Of a DNA stretch of 37,854 nt, positions 32,872-37,854 are shown piece after piece; positions within the stretch are counted from its first letter, which is position 1; each line of letters starts with the position of its first letter. The notes under the pieces were generated by a model. The model worked only from the letters and a program-made list of their open reading frames with translations, made no database searches and had not been told where the DNA came from. The stretch is from assembly GCA_023447335.1 (NCBI GenBank), contig JAEXOD010000190.1, positions 1 through 37,854 of the forward strand, given 5' to 3'. The stretch is from Bacteroidota bacterium. GTDB taxonomy: Bacteria; Bacteroidota; Ignavibacteria; Ignavibacteriales; Melioribacteraceae. The position numbers were made by a program, and so were the translations under genes.

Positions 32872-34870
32872 GATAACAGAACAAGATATTGCCTTTGCAG
32901 AAAGTATCCTATTGCCAGCAGAAAAAACTTTTGATAACGAGCGAAGAGCATTTATACAAAATTTGGATACAATTGATCTGCAAGCCGTTCCCGGTAGCGG
33001 TAAAACTACCGCATTATTAGCCAAATTAGTTTCTTTAGAGAAAAAACTTCCTTTTGTTGATGGATCCGGTATCTTAGTGATTTCGCATACTAATGCTGCA
33101 GTTGATGAAATTAAAAAGCGAATTCAGCAATTCTGTCCCAATCTATTTTCCTATCCAAATTATGTTGGCACAATACAAAGCTTCGTTGATAAGTTTTTAG
33201 CTATCCCATATTATTGTAAAATAACAGGCCATAAACCCATCAGAATTGATAATGAAATTTTTTTTGAACAATTTGAAAAAAGATATCCCCATTACTTGGA
33301 TAAAAATTTGCGTATTAAACTAAGTAGAAATTATTCTAATTTTATTCAAAGTATGTTTGTTCAGGATGGAAAACTTGTTAATTTCTATTCAAAAGAGGAA
33401 TTGGAAATAAATAAATTAGGCAAAAACACTAAAACGTTTATTTCATTAATTAAAACTAAAGAAGAATTGTTAAAAAATGGATATCTAAATTTTAAAGATG
33501 CTTACGCATATGCCTTTGACCTTATTGATGAACATATTATAATTAAACAATTCTTGCAAAATAGATTTAAGTTTGTATTTGTTGATGAAATGCAGGATAT
33601 GGAACAACATCAATATAATTTATTAGAACGAATATTTTTTGATTCAGAAAATAGTATTTCAAAATATCAACGCATTGGAGATATTAATCAATCAATATAT
33701 AATGGTGACGCAAAAGATGAAGTTTATTGGGATAACAGTAGAACAATCCTTTCAATCACTGGAAGTACGAGATTATCACAATCAATGGGCAACATTATTA
33801 GTAATTTCGCTTTATATCAGGAAACAGGATTCTTAATAAATGGACTAGGTAATAGTAAAATTAAGCCATGCATAATAAAATATTCTACAACTTCAATTCA
33901 ATATGTTATTCAGACATTTATGAATAAAGTGATTGCTCTTAAACAAAACCCCAATAATTCTTTATTTTGCCATAGACTTCAAATAAAAAATACGGATTGT
34001 ACTTATAAATATCCTATCAAGATAATTGCTTGGACTTCAGCTCCGAATTTAACAGAAGAAGGCAATTCCGATTCTCAAATACACTTGATTGATTATTATC
34101 CAAATTATAATAGATTTAAACACCAACCTCAAATAGATTACGATAATCTATGGAATTATTTGACTAACATAAATACTCAACAAAAAGATTTTTCCATTAT
34201 TAAAAATAAAATACTTGATGCCTTTGTTAAATTACTTAGACTTGAAAAAATTACAGATTTGAATGGCAGAAGTATTACTAAAATGCGATTAATAACATTA
34301 ATAAAATCAAAGTCAGAGGAAGAAAATAATAATTTTTATAACACTTTTATTCAAAATTTATACAATTGGTCAATAAATTTTGCTCGCGGTAGGTTTGAAG
34401 AGGTTTATAACGATATTAAAACATATTGTTCATTGCTATCGACGTTTTTGGGTGGAATTGAAGTTACTTGTTCTGATTTTTTTGCTGATATGACAGAAGA
34501 ATTAACTAAAAATGTTGGTTTTAATCAATATAATACCGTTTATATTGATGGTATTGAAGCTGAGATAACTTCCGTTCATTCGGTCAAGGGACAAACACAT
34601 TCGGCAACTTTATACTTAGAGTCATATTATTATAAGGATGGAAGAGGAGAAAACGCAAAATCGTACGAATCCGAGAGATTAGCTGAACAGTTTTTAGGCA
34701 AACCAATAAATCACTTACAAAGCGGAGAGCGTGTAAAAAAATCTGCAAAAATGGTTTATGTCGGGTTATCGCGAGCAACGGATTTTTTATGTATTGCAAT
34801 TCATATAGATAGATTTGATAAGTATTTAAGCGAAATAGACCGAGAAATTTGGGAAGTAATTGAAATCTAA
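32855..34870 (+). CDS. UvrD-like helicase partner of the OLD nuclease (GajB-like)
   Basis: From the ATG at 32855 this is a 671-residue superfamily 1 helicase. Motifs in order: AVPGSGKTT (K50), ISHTNAAVDEIKKRI, GTIQSFVDKFL, Walker B VFVDEMQD (D244, E245), RIGDINQSIYN, STRLSQS, the motif SVHSVKGQTHSATLYLES and YVGLSRATDF. The HSVKGQTH form of motif V is typical of helicases paired with OLD nucleases. GAGG lies 9 bases before the ATG; a longer frame from 32810 would overlap the upstream gene by 62 bases and lacks a better ribosome site. Known GajB proteins are near 500 residues, so about 170 extra residues, mostly between motifs III/IV and V, are unusual. With its neighbour it forms a Gabija-like two-gene unit. 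Confidence 0.87.
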   Translation: MSQIIEITEQDIAFAESILLPAEKTFDNERRAFIQNLDTIDLQAVPGSGKTTALLAKLVSLEKKLPFVDGSGILVISHTNAAVDEIKKRIQQFCPNLFSYPNYVGTIQSFVDKFLAIPYYCKITGHKPIRIDNEIFFEQFEKRYPHYLDKNLRIKLSRNYSNFIQSMFVQDGKLVNFYSKEELEINKLGKNTKTFISLIKTKEELLKNGYLNFKDAYAYAFDLIDEHIIIKQFLQNRFKFVFVDEMQDMEQHQYNLLERIFFDSENSISKYQRIGDINQSIYNGDAKDEVYWDNSRTILSITGSTRLSQSMGNIISNFALYQETGFLINGLGNSKIKPCIIKYSTTSIQYVIQTFMNKVIALKQNPNNSLFCHRLQIKNTDCTYKYPIKIIAWTSAPNLTEEGNSDSQIHLIDYYPNYNRFKHQPQIDYDNLWNYLTNINTQQKDFSIIKNKILDAFVKLLRLEKITDLNGRSITKMRLITLIKSKSEEENNNFYNTFIQNLYNWSINFARGRFEEVYNDIKTYCSLLSTFLGGIEVTCSDFFADMTEELTKNVGFNQYNTVYIDGIEAEITSVHSVKGQTHSATLYLESYYYKDGRGENAKSYESERLAEQFLGKPINHLQSGERVKKSAKMVYVGLSRATDFLCIAIHIDRFDKYLSEIDREIWEVIEI

Positions 34871-35437
34871 AAATAGAAAAACGATTGTCAATTTTGATTA
34901 TTATTTCACTTCTAATATCTTATAAAAAAAACGACCAAAAAAGAGGTGGACTTAATTACTGACATGAAATAAAAATTCAAAGAAAATGAAAAATTTTTCA
35001 TGCATTCACAAAACAACGTTAAAAGTGCATTTGCCTAATTTTTAGAAAATGAAATATGATTATAGTAGAAATATCTAGAAATACTGGAAGAATATTTATT
35101 ACTAATGGTTCAAGACATAATATTTTTATTTCAATTTATCAATGTTAATCATAACAAACTTATTCAGCCCTTTGTTTCATTATAAATAGTTTTCACATAA
35201 TTAGTTGTCATTTTGCATTAGTTAATTATGAATTAATATTTTTGTATAAGTAATTGAAAAACTGTTATTGCATGCAATTTACTTTACTTAAATTGTTATT
35301 AATACTTTCCAACTCTAGCTCTGTTTAGTTTATCCCTTTTGACAATTAGGTGAAATATATTTAACTTATTATTTAAATTTTTAAAATAATTCATCTTTTA
35401 ATAATTCCATTTTTCATTATTATTTAGGAATATTTTT
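34871..35437. other. Gene-free stretch after the defence locus
   Basis: This 567-base AT-rich region holds no supported gene. Two perfect palindromes stand out: ATGAAAAATTTTTCAT (34986-35001) and ATTGCATGCAAT (35267-35278). There is no clear terminator after the helicase gene. The promoter of the downstream propeller protein probably lies near its right end. No direct repeat with the left flank of the defence pair was found by eye. Confidence 0.5.
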
Positions 35438-37060
35438 ATGAAATCTTTTCGTCTTTTTTGCGCAGTTTTTTTCTTTTTTATTAGCTTTAATATTATTTCT
35501 GCACAAGAGTCTGCTCCGGATTTTTTTACCGAAACATTAATAACCCAAATTGATTGGGAAGAATTCCAAAAGGATTTATTAACCATTAGTCCGGATACAA
35601 AAAGGGTTATTTATGTACTCCAACAGTATGAAAAATATTATATTGTAGAAAACAACAAAAAAAGTCAGCCGTTTGATTATGTAAGTGCTATTATATTCAG
35701 CAACGATAGTAAACATTACTGCGGTGTTGTAATGAAAGATAATAAATATGCTATTATTTATGACGGCAAAATCGGGAAGTATTACGATGTAATTCAGTAT
35801 GGTCCAATATTTTCCGCAGACTCAAAAAATTTCATTTACCGTGTGGGGAATAAAGACAAACAGTTTATTGTATACAACACTAAAGAAGAAAAAAAATATG
35901 AGAATGTAAGTGATCCTATATTTAGCCCTGACGGAAAATCGTATGCTTACACTGCATTTGCAAATAATTCACAATGCTTAGTATTAAACGGTAAAGAATC
36001 AAAAAAATACGAATTAATTTCCGGTGATGTTGTTTTTTCCGGCAACGGTAAAAATGTAGGACATATAATTTATAAAGATATAAGTAAAACTCCGATTATT
36101 AACGGTAAAGAACAAAAGACTTTTTATGATATATTTGAAAATACTTTAAAATTTGATTATTCCGGTGATAATTTTATATTCGTTGCAAAAGATTCAACTT
36201 TGCATACAATATTTGTGAAAAACAATGTTGCCGAAGGTAGATATGGGTCAATTGATACAACTATTATTTCTAAAGACGGAAAAAATTATTATTATAGTGC
36301 CGAATATGTATATAATGATTACAAGAAAAATTATGCCAAGGTTACAGAACGTTACGTAGTTCATAACGGTACGCAGATAGGTATATTTGATGAGGTAATG
36401 AAAAATTCGCTTATTACTGACTCAACCGGCGAGCATTATGTTTTTGCAGCTAAGATGAATGGGAAATGGCATATTTATCATGATGGTAAGAGTATTGGCA
36501 ATCACGAAAAAGTTTCACTCCCCTATCTCAGCTATGACGGAAAAACCGTTGTTTATGGTGTTTATAAATCTGACGGGAAAATGAGTATGGTAATAAATTC
36601 AAAAGAAAGTGAAATTTATGACCAAGTTTTTTATCCTATTTTTAATCCTAAAGATAATAGTGTAGTTTTTGCCGCAAAACAGAACGATAAATTTTTCTTA
36701 GTAAAAGAAGGTATAAAACAAAAAGAATATGACAATTTATTATTTTACTTTTTTAGCTTTACCGGTAAAGATCTTGTTATTGGAGGTGTAGTGGAAAATA
36801 AAAGAGTTTACTCAATAAACGAAAAAGATAGTAATTTTTACGATGATATTAAATTTGCTCAATATTCAAGAGATGATAAAAACTTATATATAATGGTAAA
36901 CGAGGGAAGTGGATTTAAGACTATATTAAATGATAAAGAAAGCAAGCTTTATAATTGGATAGGAGGATATGAATTATTTGATTATAAAACCGATGAATTA
37001 AATTTTATTGCTTTATTAAATGATAGTTTATTCAAAGTTTCTGCTAAATTATCAAAATAA
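35438..37060 (+). CDS. Secreted beta-propeller-like protein (PD40/WD40-type repeats)
   Basis: A 540-residue protein with a signal peptide (about 1-22, MKSFRLFCAVFFFFISFNIISAQ). The rest is a chain of about ten repeats near 45 residues long, each with a form such as P-I-F-S-x-D-G-K-x-x-x-Y followed by a strand and then G-K-E-x-K-x-Y-D, for example YGPIFSADSKNFIYRV, SDPIFSPDGKSYAYTA and SLPYLSYDGKTVVYGV. This is the PD40/TolB-like propeller pattern. There is no type IX sorting tail, so it probably stays in the periplasm or on the outer membrane. No enzyme motif is visible and I do not recognise a named family. AGGAA lies 7 bases before the ATG. It converges with the hybrid kinase gene. Confidence 0.8.
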   Translation: MKSFRLFCAVFFFFISFNIISAQESAPDFFTETLITQIDWEEFQKDLLTISPDTKRVIYVLQQYEKYYIVENNKKSQPFDYVSAIIFSNDSKHYCGVVMKDNKYAIIYDGKIGKYYDVIQYGPIFSADSKNFIYRVGNKDKQFIVYNTKEEKKYENVSDPIFSPDGKSYAYTAFANNSQCLVLNGKESKKYELISGDVVFSGNGKNVGHIIYKDISKTPIINGKEQKTFYDIFENTLKFDYSGDNFIFVAKDSTLHTIFVKNNVAEGRYGSIDTTIISKDGKNYYYSAEYVYNDYKKNYAKVTERYVVHNGTQIGIFDEVMKNSLITDSTGEHYVFAAKMNGKWHIYHDGKSIGNHEKVSLPYLSYDGKTVVYGVYKSDGKMSMVINSKESEIYDQVFYPIFNPKDNSVVFAAKQNDKFFLVKEGIKQKEYDNLLFYFFSFTGKDLVIGGVVENKRVYSINEKDSNFYDDIKFAQYSRDDKNLYIMVNEGSGFKTILNDKESKLYNWIGGYELFDYKTDELNFIALLNDSLFKVSAKLSK

Positions 37061-37139
37061 TTTTTTTAGATATTATTGCCTAAGAAAGGTGAAATTATAA
37101 AAATAATAATTATTAATTAGTTTATATGCTTAAGTACAT

Positions 37140-37192
37140 GGGTTGTAGCAAAATGAAAGGATAACAAAATATCTTAAGTTTTGTAACAACCC
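37140..37192. terminator. Possible hairpin between convergent genes
   Basis: GGGTTGT (37140-37146) pairs with ACAACCC (37186-37192), and after a mismatch CAAAA can pair with TTTTG further in. It sits between the propeller gene and the convergent kinase gene, where a shared terminator is expected, but lacks a T tract on either side. Confidence 0.4.
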
Positions 37193-37227
37193 AAATTAAT
37201 CTTATCCGTGCTTAAACTAATCTTATT

Positions 37228-37854
37228 TTAACTTAATGAAATTAAATTTTGTAGATTATCAACCAAAGTTTTTCGGTCGAACGGTTTAGTAATATAGTGA
37301 GTACATCCGGCATTCAAAAATTCATCCTTATCTACGTCAGAAGTATAAGCAGTAACCGCAACTATAGGAATATTTTTATAATGGTCAATTTTCCTAATTT
37401 CTCTGGTTATATCCATGCCGTTCATACCCACACCTAAATTTATATCCATTAAGATTAAATCAAATTTTTCAATTGTAATCATCTCCATCGCACTTCTTGC
37501 ATCTTCAGCAGTATAAACTTTAAATAATTTTCTTAAAAATATTTTTACAACACTTCTATTAATAGCATCATCTTCAACATAAAGTAATTTTTTTGCATCA
37601 AGTTTATTAGTTATATCTTCTTCCGTTGTAGGAGCTTCAATAACTTCAACCACTTTATCCAAAACTGCCGTTTCTTCTTCGTCATATAAAGGAATTTGAA
37701 CTGTGAACTCGGTACCAACACCAACCTCACTTTTTACTTCAATATTACCTTGTAATAGTTGAATAATTTTTTTTGCAATTGTTAAACCTAAACCTGTTCC
37801 TTCGTATCCCCTATTTAAGCCTTCACTAACTTGTCTAAATGCTTCCCATATTAC
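37228..37854 (-). CDS. Hybrid sensor histidine kinase/response regulator (3' part only)
   Basis: The frame is open from the window edge at 37854, so only the last 208 residues are seen. They start inside the kinase ATPase domain: VIWEAFRQVSEGLNRGYEG is the F box and GTGLGLTIAKKI the G2 box, followed by the end strands GVGTEFTVQIPL. After a short acidic linker comes a receiver domain (about the last 125 residues) with the acidic pair in YVEDDAINR, the phospho-acceptor Asp in ILMDINL, Thr in VAVTAYT and Lys in ITKPFD. So phosphate can pass from the kinase to its own C-terminal receiver. A TTG at 37662 could look like a start of a stand-alone receiver, but the open upstream kinase frame shows that it is internal. 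Input domain and target are outside the window. Confidence 0.93.
   Translation of the reverse strand, partial: VIWEAFRQVSEGLNRGYEGTGLGLTIAKKIIQLLQGNIEVKSEVGVGTEFTVQIPLYDEEETAVLDKVVEVIEAPTTEEDITNKLDAKKLLYVEDDAINRSVVKIFLRKLFKVYTAEDARSAMEMITIEKFDLILMDINLGVGMNGMDITREIRKIDHYKNIPIVAVTAYTSDVDKDEFLNAGCTHYITKPFDRKTLVDNLQNLISLS

Noticed and set aside
31033..34870. Reading the OLD/UvrD pair as Septu, a retron or ordinary SMC/RecF-type repair genes
   Set aside because: No HNH nuclease, reverse transcriptase or long coiled coil is present; the TOPRIM E...DxD residues and adjacent UvrD-like helicase fit Gabija best.
35056..35148. 30-codon frame (MIIVEISRNTGRIF...) after the helicase gene
   Set aside because: No ribosome site, no recognised family and AT-rich low-information context; likely chance.
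34986..35278. Palindromes ATGAAAAATTTTTCAT and ATTGCATGCAAT as island boundaries or attachment sites
   Set aside because: No matching copy on the left flank of the defence pair and no integrase; short AT palindromes are expected by chance in such DNA.
37228..37662. Stand-alone response regulator starting at TTG 37662
   Set aside because: The same frame is open up to the window edge and codes for the F and G2 boxes of a histidine kinase, so the receiver is the tail of a hybrid kinase.

Overview
The window (about 37.9 kb, strongly AT-rich, densely packed) looks like a chromosomal piece of a Gram-negative bacterium of the Bacteroidetes/Chlorobi supergroup. The best clues are a secreted FG-GAP protein ending in a Por-secretion (type IX) sorting domain with the PNPFNP motif, a DUF5916 outer-membrane protein, several Bacteroidota-style lipoproteins, an OmpA barrel protein and an NtrY-like giant kinase. 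PNPFNP-type sorting tails are most familiar from Ignavibacteria/Kapabacteria relatives; that placement is inference and no rRNA is present to test it. Most genes have weak Shine-Dalgarno sites. No tRNA, rRNA, CRISPR array, intact insertion sequence or prophage was seen.

Layout. 1-347: 5' part of a sulfide/dihydroorotate-dehydrogenase-like FAD/NAD-binding subunit (-), divergent from the three-gene proton-translocating transhydrogenase operon pntAA-pntAB-pntB (487-3359, +). A bidirectional terminator separates this from ornithine aminotransferase (-). 4787-7425 (+): YjbQ, a secreted S1/P1-type zinc nuclease/phospholipase and a POT peptide transporter. 7426-17337 (-): lipoprotein amidase, a single-chain UvrD helicase-nuclease with a probable Fe-S cluster, a very large membrane histidine kinase with a DUF4783-like partner, and a fibronectin-III lipoprotein. 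17474-20241 (-): pyrR-pyrB-pyrC with a convincing PyrR-type RNA leader directly behind the terminator of an ompA-like gene (20385-21533, -). 21686-27102 (+): an mla/MCE lipid-transport cluster (permease, degenerate ATPase, MCE protein, lipoprotein) that runs into the FG-GAP/type IX secreted protein. 27445-30111 (+): DUF5916 outer-membrane protein. 30170-35437: a two-gene OLD-nuclease/UvrD-helicase pair resembling the Gabija anti-phage system, in gene-poor DNA with a small decayed gene in front. 35438-37060 (+): secreted beta-propeller-like protein. 37228-37854 (-): 3' end of a hybrid histidine kinase.

The three most notable items are (1) the pyr leader, where a PyrR-binding hairpin and a UUCG-capped terminator can compete through a shared pairing; (2) an MlaF-like ABC subunit that has lost Walker A, Q-loop glutamine, signature and H-loop histidine but kept Walker B; and (3) the Gabija-like defence pair with two tiny upstream reading frames carrying unusually strong ribosome binding sites.
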